A DNA stretch of 64,000 nt from Ahaetulla prasina (GCF_028640845.1 NC_080542.1:16956783-17020782), one strand, 5' to 3'. Counted from the first letter of the stretch, positions 22,340-33,213 are shown. Made by a program: numbers and translations. The notes: a model not told the origin generated them from the sequence alone.

Positions 22340-22720
22340 TATTCACTATTTTCTCTTTTTTTTTTCTTGGCTAATCGAGAACATAGTTAAGCTAACTAAC
22401 AAATTGTAATTCTTTTATCCAATGCAATTTTTATGCTGAGTACAAATATCCCCCATAGATCCTCAAATGAATTTCAAATCAGGATGCACTATACATAGGC
22501 ATATTAAAATGAACCACAAAAAAACAACAACATTTTGTCTATACGGGTATTCCTTGATTTACAACTGGTTACTTGACAAATGTTCAAAATTATGACCTCC
22601 CTAGGGATACTTATGAGCAGGATTCAGGGTTCTGATGGCTGCCTTCCCCATAGTCATGTGATTGCATTTTGGGCACTTGGCAACTGGCTTGTATTTATGG
22701 ACTTTTGCAGCATCACAGGG
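22340..22720. other. intergenic, no gene recognised
   Basis: AT-rich sequence between the SINE and the hAT-type element. No coding similarity. Confidence 0.4.
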
Positions 22721-23175
22721 CAGGGGTGAAATGCTCCCGGTTTGGACCGGTTAAGCCGATCCGGTAGCGATGGCGGTGGCTGGTTTGGAGAACTGGTAGC
22801 AAAAATCCCTGGGCCCCCAGCCCATGCCTGCCAGGTTGCCCACTTGCCCACTTGCCGCTTCTTTTAAAAAATGCTTTTAAAAGGTAAAAAAGAGCCTCTG
22901 ACGATCACAGCTGAGCCGCGCAATCGTCAGAGCCTTCTTTTTTACTTTTAAAAGCATTTTTTACGACCTATTCAGCTGATTAAAAAAAAATAGATCACAC
23001 ATCACAGCTGATTACACACACATATGCGCGTGCTGTTCTATGCCTCCTTTTGGCATGCGCGTGTGCATGCACGCACACCTCAAATATGGTGCATGGTGCG
23101 CAGTGTGCATGTGTCCCCGCAGTGCGCATGCGCAGCCAGCGAACCTCTGGTAAACCGGTTCAGATTTTACCACTG
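22721..23175. mobile_element. hAT-type element with internal hairpin, 455 bp
   Basis: Ends CAGGGGTGAAATGCTCCC and GGTTCAGATTTTACCACTG. A perfect 8-bp duplication TCACAGGG flanks it (22713-22720, 23176-23183). The centre, about 22860-22970, is a palindrome built from TTTTAAAAAATGCTTTTAAA and TCTGACGAT arms. A CpG/alternating purine-pyrimidine stretch follows. No transposase. Confidence 0.92.
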
Positions 23176-23823
23176 TCACAGGGTTACAATTCACAACGTT
23201 TTGGCTGGAATCAGTATTTACTCCTGGTTTCTGCGGCCTCCCCCCCAAATTGATTCATTTAACAACCACTTCAAAAAAGCTCATAAAGCCATCATTAACA
23301 TTTCAAAATGCTGTATACTACTTTGTGTCTTTGAACTCATTTTTCTATCCATTGTAATAGTGCCGCTTATTTTTAATGCAATACAAGAAATAAAAATGTG
23401 AACTGCTCTGAAGCATTTAACTAATTTAAAAGTCAGATTAAAATTGTATAACAAATGGAAAACTGGTGTGAACCAAAAATGTTCCTTTTGCAAGTAAAAT
23501 TAAAAAGTGCTAGAGTGAAAAAAAAATCATGCAAATTAAGCATTTTTCTCACCAGTATACACTATTGGTATAGTGGTGAGAAAATAATATAGGCACATAT
23601 TAATTTCATTGTAATTCTAGATGTTCCCCGTTTAATTCATGCTATAAAATAAGTTTCGTCTAGACTCTCTTTTTCTTCTCAAATAAAACACTGGACTATT
23701 TCAAAATGAGTTGCATATTAGAGTGGAGTAATTTGTTTAGAGTCAATCTATAAAGCCACCAATTAGCTAAGTAGTAAGTCAACTCTTTGGAAACAACTTG
23801 TCAAGGAAATATCTAGGATTTTG

Positions 23824-24160
23824 TGATGTGGTGGCTCAGTGGCTAAGACACTGAGCTTGACAACCAGAAAGTCAGCAGTTCAGCGGTTTGAATCCCTAGT
23901 GCCACGTAATGGAACTCCCGTTACTTGTCCCAGCTTCTGCCAACCTAGCAGTTCGAAAACACTTAAAAAATGTAAGTAGAAAAATAAGGACTACTTTGGT
24001 GGGAAGGTAACATTGTTCCGTGCACCTTCAGCATTTAGTCATGCCGGCCACATGACTACAGAGACATCTTCGGACAGTGCTGGCTCCTTGGCTTAGATAT
24101 GGTTTCCTCCTAGAGCTGGAAACAATTAGCACTCATGTGTGGGGGAACTTTTACCTTAAG
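23824..24160 (+). mobile_element. tRNA-derived SINE (Sauria-type), private to block 2
   Basis: Head GGTGGCTCAGTGGCTAAGAC and B box GGTTTGAATCCC, body CATGCCGGCCACATGACTAC, tail TTTTACCTTAAG. The bordering sequence on each side is a related stretch of about 45 bp (see findings). Confidence 0.85.
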
Positions 24161-24327
24161 AAAACTTTTTGGAAACAACTGGTTAAGAAAATTTGCATTG
24201 ATTTTTGTGTGAGACAGAGTTGAGGAGAAATAGGGAGGAGACTGCATTCAGGGCTACATTACCTCTCATTTATGCAGCAAAGTAAACAAAACTTGGATTT
24301 TGTACCAGCAGGTGAGATTGACGTCAT

Positions 24328-25287
24328 TTATACTGCAATTTTTGATATTATTGACCCTGATATTTCTGCCAATAATTTGTGCAGTGCCTTCTTCACTTGA
24401 TCATTCCTCAGGCAGTAGATCAAGGGATTGAGAAAAGGTATAATGGCAACATAGAAGAGTGTTATTGTCTTATTAATCTTTAAATGGCTTCCTCCAACTG
24501 GAATTAGATACATTGCTCCTACCGTGCTACAGAAAAGTGTCACCACCAAGAGATGCATAGATATAGTGTTGAAGCCCTTCCTACAATTCCCTTTACTGGA
24601 GGATTTCATCAAAGTGTAAATCACAGTGCCATAGGATAGCATAACAAATAATACATTGCTTAAAAACAGAATGTTCACAATAATTTGGCAAATCAAAGTA
24701 GCATTTCCAAGAGGAGGACAAGCCAAGGACAGAAGTGGAACAAGGTCACACACAAAATGATCAATAATGTTGGGTCCACAGTAGGATAACTTAGAGAGGA
24801 AAACAACAGGTGTGATGTACCCCAGGAAACCAAGGATCCAACAAGCGATTACCAGAATATAACAGGAATGTGGGGTCATAATGATCTGGTAGTGTAATGG
24901 GTGGCAGATGGCTAAGTATCGATCTAAAGCCATGGCTGAAAGGAAGAAGAATTCAGTGGTGCCAAGAGAAAACAAGAGATAGAACTGGAGGAAGCAAGCA
25001 TAGAAAGAGATAACCTGGTTATGGGTCACAAGGTCAAAAAGCATGCGGGGAATTGTGGTGGTCACATAGCACATCTCCAGCCAAGAAAAGTTGCTCAGCA
25101 GGATGTACATGGGAAGCTGGCCCAGATGGTTATCTCGACAGACCAGGGTTATAATGGTGCTGTTTTCAACCAGTGTTAGAACATAAAGGATAATCAAGAA
25201 AACAAGCAATAAGAAGCTTTTTTGCTGATCGATTCCAAATCCCAGCAAAATGAATTCCTGGGCTCCAGTCCCATTGGCCAACTCCAT
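24328..25287 (-). CDS. olfactory receptor, OR11-like, duplicate B, intact
   Basis: 319-residue odorant receptor about 95% identical to the gene at 18944-19906 and made by the same block duplication. The start at 25287 sits directly after an acceptor (ATATGATTCCAG). It keeps NGT near residue 5, QLPMYILLSNFSW, SLGTTEFFFLS, MALDRYLAICHPLHY, SYCGPNIIDHFVCD, RKGFNTISMH and PFLNPLIYCLRN. Relative to duplicate A it carries the more family-typical residues IPRML and SAMALD, so A looks like the more altered copy at those sites. It also has FCST for FYST in TM6 and KKALHK for KEALHK in the tail. No frameshift or stop, so it should be functional. Confidence 0.94.
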   Translation of the reverse strand: MELANGTGAQEFILLGFGIDQQKSFLLLVFLIILYVLTLVENSTIITLVCRDNHLGQLPMYILLSNFSWLEMCYVTTTIPRMLFDLVTHNQVISFYACFLQFYLLFSLGTTEFFFLSAMALDRYLAICHPLHYQIIMTPHSCYILVIACWILGFLGYITPVVFLSKLSYCGPNIIDHFVCDLVPLLSLACPPLGNATLICQIIVNILFLSNVLFVMLSYGTVIYTLMKSSSKGNCRKGFNTISMHLLVVTLFCSTVGAMYLIPVGGSHLKINKTITLFYVAIIPFLNPLIYCLRNDQVKKALHKLLAEISGSIISKIAV

Positions 25288-25354
25288 CTGGAATCATATA
25301 ATAAAGCCACTATCACATAAAAAGGCATTTTAAAAACATTAAAAGATGTATATG

Positions 25355-25550
25355 GTGTTGTTCAGTTGCTATGTTGGGGTCATTTCTTCATGACCCCATG
25401 GACCGCAGCATGCCAGGCTCCTTTAGTCTGCCCAAACTCATGCATTGATGATGGTGTTGATGATCCTATCTAACCATCTCATCCTCTGCCATCCTCTTCC
25501 CCTTTGCTTTCTGCCTTTCCCAACCTCAGGGTCATCTCTTCTTTCTTGGT
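25355..25550 (-). mobile_element. BovB (RTE) LINE 3' end fragment
   Basis: Reads as the reverse complement of the BovB 3' end: GGTGTTGTTCAGTTGCTATG, CATGACCCCATGGACCGCAG, then CTATCTAACCATCTCATCCT. Truncated. It lies just upstream of OR duplicate B and is absent upstream of A. Confidence 0.88.
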
Positions 25551-25749
25551 GGACAAAATATTTGGGCTTCAAAAGATTTATATAGTCACCCATATTATAA
25601 CCACACCTTGGGCTGTGATGTAATTATTTTATATATGATAAACCTAACTTAATATTATCTTCATACTAATGAATTAATGAGGTTAGATACTCATGTTCAT
25701 TAAACAGTATCATGGTGCTTGATACCTGAGGAACAAAATACATTATGTT
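25551..25749. other. intergenic, no gene recognised
   Basis: AT-rich, upstream of OR duplicate B. Confidence 0.4.
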
Positions 25750-25782
25750 CTTTCTTTCTTTCTTTCTTCCTTCCTTCCTTCC

Positions 25783-25836
<54 letters not shown>
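25750..25836. repeat. compound (TTTC)n(TTCC)n(TC)n(TTTC)n microsatellite
   Basis: Runs of TTTC, TTCC and then TC dinucleotides, ending in TTTC again. Confidence 0.9.
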
Positions 25837-25848
25837 ATTTATTTAATA

Positions 25849-25982
25849 CCCTGTTTTCCCCAAAATAAGACATCTCCTGATAATAAGGCCATTCGGGCCT
25901 TTGAGTGCATGGTAAGAAGTCCAAGCACTTATTTCAGGGTTCAAAAAATATAAGACAGGGTTTTATTTTTGGGGAAACACAG
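25849..25982. mobile_element. mariner-type MITE, copy 3
   Basis: CCCTGTTTTCCCCAAAATAA to TTATTTTTGGGGAAACACAG between TA dinucleotides at 25847-25848 and 25983-25984. Confidence 0.85.
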
Positions 25983-25984
25983 TA

Positions 25985-26585
25985 TTATATATTATTAATA
26001 TTACTTCTTTTTTGCATGTACAATTAATTATCATAACAAACTAGATAACTAGGGGTTGCTTGATGCCTTGTGTCAGTACAATAAATGGGAAAGCCATGAC
26101 AATTTGTTTGGCTCTTGACTTATAATGGGCATGTACCAAAATCACACGGGATAGACTTTGAAGATTAAAGTGGGAGTATCATCCACTACAGTTCATTTAT
26201 CTATTCTTCCTATCCAACAGTTCTCATAAATAGAATTTCAAGTTTCATACCTTAGCAGAGTAAAAATATTGGTCCCTATAATGGTAAGGTCATCAGAAAA
26301 GCTGGTTGCTGTATATTATTGATATATGTGCCTTGAAGAGTGATGCAGAATAAATCATGCTGTGACATTGATAGTAGAAAGGCTCACTATGTATGTATAA
26401 TAAGTAAGAGCTCGAATATTGTAGAAAGATTCTCCCAGTTGACTTTTATCATTATCTGGAAATGGAACCTGGGAATATGAAAAGCCAATTTGCAATGAAA
26501 TAATATATCTCAGGAGAAAGAATTCTACTTACACCAACATTTCCTCAAAAATATATTTTGAAGAAAATATCTAAGAAAGTTTTAA
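25985..26585. other. upstream island of OR duplicate B
   Basis: About 26195-26585 aligns with 21340-21720 of block 1. Because it has survived in both copies it is the best place to look for the non-coding first exon or promoter. No coding sequence. Confidence 0.5.
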
Positions 26586-26621
26586 TAACAGAGTTGGAAG
26601 GAACCTTGGAAGTCTTCTAGT

Positions 26622-26810
26622 CAAGGGGTCTCCAAACCCTTGTCTGTGGATTGGCACCAGTCTGTAGCATGGCAGAAACCAGACCATGCAAACAAGCAAA
26701 GCCCTATCTATGGAAAGTAAGCAAGCAATGAAACCATGCTCCCTCCAGTCCGTGGAAAAACCTTTCTCTATGGAGCTGGTCCGTCTTGCCCAAAAGATTG
26801 AGTGCCATTG
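26622..26810. mobile_element. hAT-type MITE inside CR1
   Basis: Left end CAAGGGGTCTCCAAACCC, right end GAGTGCCATTG. TTCTAGT is duplicated on both sides (26615-26621, 26811-26817). Removing it restores the CR1 sequence. Confidence 0.78.
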
Positions 26811-27047
26811 TTCTAGTTCAATTCTTTGCTCAAGCAGGAGACCCTATATCATTCCAGACAGGTGGCTGCCCAAATTTTGTTAATAACCTCAGTGTTGGAG
26901 CACCTCTAACTTCTGAAGGCAAGCCAGTGTCAGGAAATTTCACCAGGGATTTCTAGATTGCTTCTCTCCTTGATTATTTTCCATCCATTGCTTCTTGTCC
27001 TGTCTTCAAGTGCTTTGGAGAATAGCTTGATCTTTGTGGTAGTCCCT

Positions 27048-27304
27048 TAACTTAAATTGATATTGATTGTTTCCTGATTGCTTATTTGTACTCTATGACT
27101 ATCATTAAGTGTTGCACCTTAGAATTCTTGATGAAGGTATCTTTTCTTTTATGTACACTGAGAACATATGCACCAAGACAAATTCCTAGTGTGTCCAATC
27201 ACACTTGGGCAATAAAAATTCTATTCTATTCTATTCTATTCTAGTCTAGTCTAGTCTAGTCTAGTCTAGTCTAGTCTAGTCTAGTCTAGTCTAGTCTAGT
27301 CTAT
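27048..27304 (+). mobile_element. pentamer-tailed LINE 3' end with (TTCTA)(GTCTA)n
   Basis: Family 3' end (TATGTACACTGAGAACATAT, CCAATCACACTTGGGCAATA) followed by about five ATTCT units (from 27218) and then twelve CTAGT units (27241-27300). Inserted in CR1, with TTA repeated at the edges. Confidence 0.87.
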
Positions 27305-27417
27305 TCTTAGATATCGGAACACTGCTATCATGTCACATCTAGTCTTTCTTTTCATTAGACTAGTTAAATACCAATTCCTGCAACTGTTCTTTGTATGTTT
27401 TAGTTTCCAGTCCTCTA

Positions 27418-27660
27418 TTTATTTATTTATTTATTTATTTATTTATTTTTCATATTTTTATACCGCCCTATCTCCCTAGGGACTCAGGGCGGTTTACAGG
27501 CAGATAAAAATACATATAAATACACAATAAAACATACAATTAAAAAACTTATTCTAAAAAGCCAATTAGTTAAAATATCAAAGTACATAATAAAAACCCG
27601 TTAAAACCAATTAAATTTAAAATCTAAAATCTAATCCAGTCCTGCGCAGATGAATAGATG
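27418..27660 (-). mobile_element. interspersed repeat with (TTTA)n tail
   Basis: Starts with (TTTA)n and continues TATACCGCCCTATCTCCCTA and GGACTCAGGGCGGTTTACAG. This is the reverse complement of the CCCTGAGTCC...GGCGGTATAAA end seen at 28590 and 60870. The family is common in squamates, but I cannot name its class from this copy. Confidence 0.6.
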
Positions 27661-27949
27661 AGTTTTAAGCTCTAATCATCTTTTCTTTTTTCCCCCAGAA
27701 AAAAGAATTCTACTTTATTAACTATTCTTCACTCTCCACTGTGTATTCAGGGAGATTGCCATTTGCTTCAATATTATTCTGCAAATGCAGCTTGTTTGTA
27801 AGAAATTTTGGTTAGAAATCACATTGGAACCTATTTGAAAATTTACCGGGAAAAGATTGCAAAACGAATATAGTAAATATCCTGAAATTCCAGAGATTTA
27901 TCGCCCATCACTTCCTGTAGTGATTATTTAGTGGGTTTATATATATGAT

Positions 27950-28135
27950 TTATATTGATATATTGACCATCATTTGTGTTGTAAATGTTGTACCTTGATG
28001 AAGGTATCTTTTCTTTTATGTACACTGAGAGCATATGCACCAAGACAAATTCCTTGTGTGTCCAATCACACTTGGCCAATAAAAAAATTCTATTCTATTC
28101 TATTCTATTCTATTCTATTCTATTCTATTCTATTA
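27950..28135 (+). mobile_element. pentamer-tailed LINE 3' end with (TTCTA)n
   Basis: TACCTTGATGAAGGTATCTT, TATGTACACTGAGAGCATAT, GGCCAATAAA, then about nine TTCTA units. Confidence 0.88.
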
Positions 28136-28289
28136 ATGGAATTAGCAATGCAAAGTAACAGTGAAAGCAGTCCACAACTGATCAGTAATGGCTTTCTCTA
28201 TACTTCCTGAGACCTGGTGCTATATAATGAATTATATGAGGCAAAAAAAAAAAGTCCATTCTGAATACCACGAACAGGCAATTGCTTTG

Positions 28290-28765
<476 letters not shown>

Positions 28766-28857
28766 AATGTATGATCTTGCCAAACTTTTCTTATCACTGT
28801 AGTAGTTATGGGCATTGTTTCATCTGTTTATCCCACCCACTGTACTCACTCTCTCTC

Positions 28858-30660
28858 TCTTTTTAAAAAAAAGTTTTTATTGGTTTTATTACAACAACAC
28901 AACACAAGCATACATAACATAAACACATAAGATGTGTTTTCTTTTTACATGTCAGTTTCGTTCCATCTACTTTCTGCTTTATATATTCCTGTTTTTTTTT
29001 CTCTTTTATCGTCTTTGTCTTTTTCGTCCCTTTTTATCAAGTTCTATTTATTTAAAACATTTTACACATTTGTCATCTTCTCTTCTCCATCATTTATGTC
29101 TATTTACTTTTCCTATTCTCTAACCACTCGTACCACTTGGTCCATACTTGATTGTACTCTGTCTCTTCCTTTTCTTTTATTTCTCTCGTTAATTTATCCA
29201 TCTCCGCACAGCCCAGAATTTTCTTGATTATTTCTTCCTCTGTTGGTATGTTTTCATTTTTCCAAAACTGTGGGTAGACAATCCTTGCCGCCGTGATTAT
29301 ATGTAATATCAAATACTGAATTTCTTTACTGTAGGTTGTGGTTAATATCCCAAGTAAAAATGTCTCTGGTTTCAGGTCCACATTATATCCACTTATCTCT
29401 TCTATCCAGTTTCTAATTCTGGACCAATATTTTTTTTGCTTTAGGAGATGAGCACTAGAGGTTCCAGAAACTTTTTTTTGCATTTCCAACAGTTTGAAGA
29501 ATTATTAGGAAATATTTTAGCAAGCTGTATTCGTGTAAAATGCCATCTGTAAAACATTTTTAGCTGGTTTTCCTTGAGTGTCGTCGATAGTGTGAATTTA
29601 ATGTTTATTTCTCATAATTTTTCCCATTTCTCCAATTCTACATTATAGCCAAAATTTTCACCCATCTAATCATGGTGTCCTTAACTACCTCTTCCTCCAT
29701 TTTGTACCTAAGTAGATATTTATATATATTACTAATTAATTTTATTTCTGTTCCATGAATAATTTTGTCCAATTCTTGCGGTTCCTTTTGTATTTCATAC
29801 CTTTTTTTTTATCTCTTACAACTTTAGATTGGATGTGTCTGAATGTCCACCAATCTGTCACCCTACCAATATCTTGTTCTAGTTCCTGTTTCTTTTTCAA
29901 ATCTCCCAGGTCATTTTTCCTTATATCTAATTATCTTATTTTTCTCCAGTAAATTTGGATATATCAATGCTTCAGTTGGTGATAACCACACTGGAATTCT
30001 TGTATAATGTTTTTGTTTTATCTTTTCCCAAACCTGTAACAATGCATCCCTGATCCAGTATATTTGAAAATATTTATGTGTTTTATACTTCTTGTCCCAG
30101 AGGAATGTATGCCACCCTGCTTATAAATCATGTCCTTCTATTGTTAACACTCTGTTATTTTTCAGCTCCATCCAGTCTTTTAACTAGACTAGATTCGCTG
30201 CTTGATGATAAATTTCCCATTCTGGTAACGCCAATCCCCCTCTATCCTTTGTATCTTGGTGTAATTTCAATTTAATCCTGGGCTTTTTTCTTTGCCATCT
30301 AAATTTAGAGATTAATTTGTTTAATTCTTGAAAAAATGTTTTTCTTAATTTCAGTGGTATCACTTGGAACAGAAATAGCATTCTCGGCAGTATATTCATC
30401 TTCACTGTTGCTATTCTACCTAAAAATGAGATTTGCAACTTTTCCCAATTTCCTAAATCTTTTTTTATTTCATGTACCAATTTGTCATAGTTGTCCTCCT
30501 TAATTGAGAAGCATTTCACTGTAAGCCAAATTCCAAGTACTTTATTTTCTTAGTTGTCTTCATTTTTATTTTGTCTTCTAATTCAATTTCCTGCTTTTTG
30601 TGAGTTTTTTTGTAATCAATTTAGATTTATTTTTACTAATTTTGAGTCCCGCTACCTCTC
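28858..30660 (-). mobile_element. L1-type LINE, ORF2 3' half, degraded
   Basis: The minus strand carries two open L1 ORF2 stretches. At 30184-30519 it reads NWEKLQISFLGRIATVKMNI, then LPRMLFLFQVIPL, matching the L1 segment after the reverse transcriptase. At 29100-29489 it reads the C-terminal LLKQKKYWSRIRNWIEEISG region. Between them are stops and frameshifts. The tail at 28862 matches the L1 end at about 10785. Reverse transcriptase and endonuclease are missing, so it is inactive. Confidence 0.88.
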
Positions 30661-30710
30661 CAAATTCTCTCTCTTTTTTTTTTTTATGATTTAGGGATAA
30701 GACCAATAAA

Positions 30711-31069
30711 GGTAAAGGTAAAGGTTCCCCTCACACATACATGCTAGTTGTTCATGACTCTAGGGGGTGGTGCTCATCTCCGTTTCAAAGCCGAAGAACC
30801 AGATGATGTCCAAAGATGTCTCTGTGGTCATGTGGCCGGCATGACTCAATGCCAAAGGCGCATGGAATGCTGTTACCTTCCCATCAAAGGTGGTCCCTAT
30901 TTTTCTACTTGCACTTTTTATGTGCTTTCGAACTGCTAGGTTGGCAGAAGCTGGGAGAAGTAACAGGAGCTCACCCCGTTACACGGCAGCACCAGAGATT
31001 CGAACCGCTGAACTGCTGACCTTTCGATCAACAAGCTCAGCGTCCTAACCACTGAGCCAATACGTCCCC
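30711..31069 (-). mobile_element. tRNA-derived SINE (Sauria-type)
   Basis: GGTAAAGGTAAAGGTTCCCC tail at the left, CATGTGGCCGGCATGACTCA body, and the tRNA-like head at the right (reverse complement of TTAGGACGCTGAGC). No clear target duplication. Confidence 0.85.
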
Positions 31070-31937
31070 CAATTACCCAATTAGGATTAGATTAATGTTA
31101 GAATTAGAAGACAGTAGGATTTGTCATGTCAGTATTGGTGGAATTATCCTTGGTGGTTCCTTGATTAGGCAGTTGTTTATCATTTGATTTTTTTGGGTCT
31201 TAATTGATGATTGATTGTTGTTATTAACTTTACATTGTTATTAATAACATAATGTAAATAAAAATTAAGCATTTCAAGCTGTATGTCCCCGACTTACCAC
31301 ATTTCATTTAGTGACCATTCAAAATTACAACGTAACTGAAAAATGTGATGCATGACTGTTTTTCAAACTTGCAAACTGTTGCAGCATTCCCATGGTCTCA
31401 TAATTCAGATGCTTTGCCACTGGCACGTATTTATGACAATTAATAATAATGTTTTAATAATTGCAGTGTTCCAGGTCACCTTATCACTTGTTATGACCTT
31501 TTGACAAGCAAAGTCAACGGGGAAATCAGATTCACTTAACAATTGCATTACTAACTTAACCACTGCGGCGCTTCACTTAATAACTGTCATAAAATGGGTC
31601 AAAACTCAGTTAACAACTGTTTCACTTCGCAACAGAAATTTTGGCTCCATTGTGATCATAAGTCGAATGCCACCTGTCTCTTCTAGAGGGGATAATATCA
31701 AATGTACACTGTTTTCTGTGAGAATTACATATCAGAAGCATCAGTAAATGCTTTCAAAGTAAAGAAATATTTCTGCTCAGGTATCCAGTTCAACTTTGTA
31801 CACTCCATCCAGAATATTGGATTCATCTAGTCTTTCCTATTTTATCCATTTCTTCTATGGTGAAATACTTCTCAAGCTATTTAAGGTATGATAAGTACTG
31901 CCATCCATAAGATATTTCTATCCAGTTTTAAAACCAT
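31070..31937. other. intergenic, no gene recognised
   Basis: AT-rich. A diverged repeat resembling others in the window lies at about 31280-31680 (GTCCCCGACTTACCAC onward), but I cannot classify it. Confidence 0.35.
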
Positions 31938-31949
31938 CTATTAGGAAAG

Positions 31950-32074
31950 AACTGAAGAAGCTTCTTGGATGTGAAGCGAAGCATCTTCAAGGAAAAATAA
32001 AGAAAGGCCAGTTGCCTCTTGAAAAAGCACCTTTGGGACAACCATGACTGGATGACTAAGAATTTCCATAGATA
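31950..32074 (+). mobile_element. foldback retroelement family, single arm with 12-bp duplication
   Basis: Only one arm of the family is present (GAAGAAGCTTCTTGGATGTG to AGAATTTCCATAGATA). A perfect 12-bp direct repeat CTATTAGGAAAG flanks it (31938-31949, 32075-32086), indicating insertion as a unit. Confidence 0.88.
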
Positions 32075-32283
32075 CTATTAGGAAAGGCAAATATTTTGAA
32101 ACAATGAGACAAGCAGGAGAATATGCATTTTCTTCACTGTATCGTATGTCAGAGAGTTCATGAGTCTTTCCATCTTTCAGACTAGTCAGACCCCTTCTTT
32201 TCCCCTAAATGAATTAAAAATTTGGATTTTCTCCAGTCAGATTTATGTCTTTTCCACTGTGATCTTTTTCAGGAGAAATCTTA

Positions 32284-33213
32284 TCATATTCTTCTAATCA
32301 GCTTGCCCAGTGCCTCTTTCATTTTGTCATTCCTCAGACAGTAGATCAACGGATTGAGAAATGGCGTGATAGCAGCATAAAATACTGCGATCGCCTTACT
32401 AATGTTTGGGCGGCTTTCACCATGTGGAATTACATACATGGCTCCCACAGTACCATAGAAAAGCGTCACCACTAGGAGATGCATGGAGACGGTAGAGAAG
32501 CCCTTTGTGCACTGACATTTGCTGAAGGATTTCATCAAAGTGTAGATCACGTTGCCATAGGAAAATATCACAAAGAAGACATTGACCGAAAACAGTGTTT
32601 GTATGCTAACTTGCATGACAATTGGAGCCTTCCCAAGAGGCGGACAAGCTAAGGAAAGAATTGGTACAGGATCACAGACAAAGTGGTTGATGATGTTGTC
32701 TCCACAAAATGACAATTTGGAGATCAAAACAACTGGGAGAAGGAATCCCAGAAAGCCAAACAACCAACATCCAGTTATTAATCTATAGCAGAAGTTTGGG
32801 GACACAATAGTGGGATAATGCAAGGGGTGGCAGATAGCTAAGTAGCGATCTAAAGCCATGGCTGAGAGGAAGAAAAATTCAGTGTTGCCAAGTGAGAAGA
32901 AGGCATAAAATTGGAAGAAGCAGGCATGGAAGGAGATGACCTGGTTTTGGGTTGCCAGATTGTAAAGCAAGCGGGGAATACTGGTGGTCACATAGCAAAT
33001 CTCCAGCCAAGAAAAATTGCTTAGCAGGATATACATGGGGAGTTGGCTCAACTGATTATCTATAAGGACCACAGTGATGATTGTGCTATTTTCAACCAAA
33101 GTGAACACATAAAGGACAATCAAGAAAGTAAACAGCAGGAACTGCTTCTTCTGATCCATTCGAAATCCCAGCAAAATGAATTCCTGGACTGCTGTTCCAT
33201 TGGTCAATTCCAT
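32284..33213 (-). CDS. olfactory receptor, OR11-like, intact
   Basis: 309-residue odorant receptor. The ATG at 33213 directly follows an acceptor (ATACGATTACAG). N-terminus ELTNGTAVQEFILLGF with one glycosylation site. Motifs: QLPMYILLSNFSWLE, SLGNTEFFFLS (N where its relatives have T), MALDRYLAICHPLHY, SFCGDNIINHFVCD, SYGNVIYTLMK, TKGFSTVSMH, PFLNPLIYCLRN. It belongs with the 19 and 25 kb pair but is clearly more diverged, so it comes from an earlier duplication. The C-terminus is short (GKLIRRI). No damage seen. Ligand unknown. Confidence 0.94.
   Translation of the reverse strand: MELTNGTAVQEFILLGFRMDQKKQFLLFTFLIVLYVFTLVENSTIITVVLIDNQLSQLPMYILLSNFSWLEICYVTTSIPRLLYNLATQNQVISFHACFFQFYAFFSLGNTEFFFLSAMALDRYLAICHPLHYPTIVSPNFCYRLITGCWLFGFLGFLLPVVLISKLSFCGDNIINHFVCDPVPILSLACPPLGKAPIVMQVSIQTLFSVNVFFVIFSYGNVIYTLMKSFSKCQCTKGFSTVSMHLLVVTLFYGTVGAMYVIPHGESRPNISKAIAVFYAAITPFLNPLIYCLRNDKMKEALGKLIRRI

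Larger units (their letters stand above)
26586..27417 (-). mobile_element. CR1-type LINE, split twice
   Basis: CR1 3' sequence on the minus strand (AACAGAGTTGGAAGGAACCT) is cut at 26621 by a MITE, resumes at 26811, is cut again near 27047 by a pentamer-tailed LINE, and resumes at 27305 (GATATCGGAACACTGCTATC). It is private to OR block 2. Confidence 0.87.

Noticed and set aside
23024..23401. 125-residue frame with Cys/His-rich start
   Set aside because: It begins in the CpG/alternating stretch of the hAT-type element and runs into flank. The Cys/His richness comes from the TGCATG-type repeats, not from a zinc finger.
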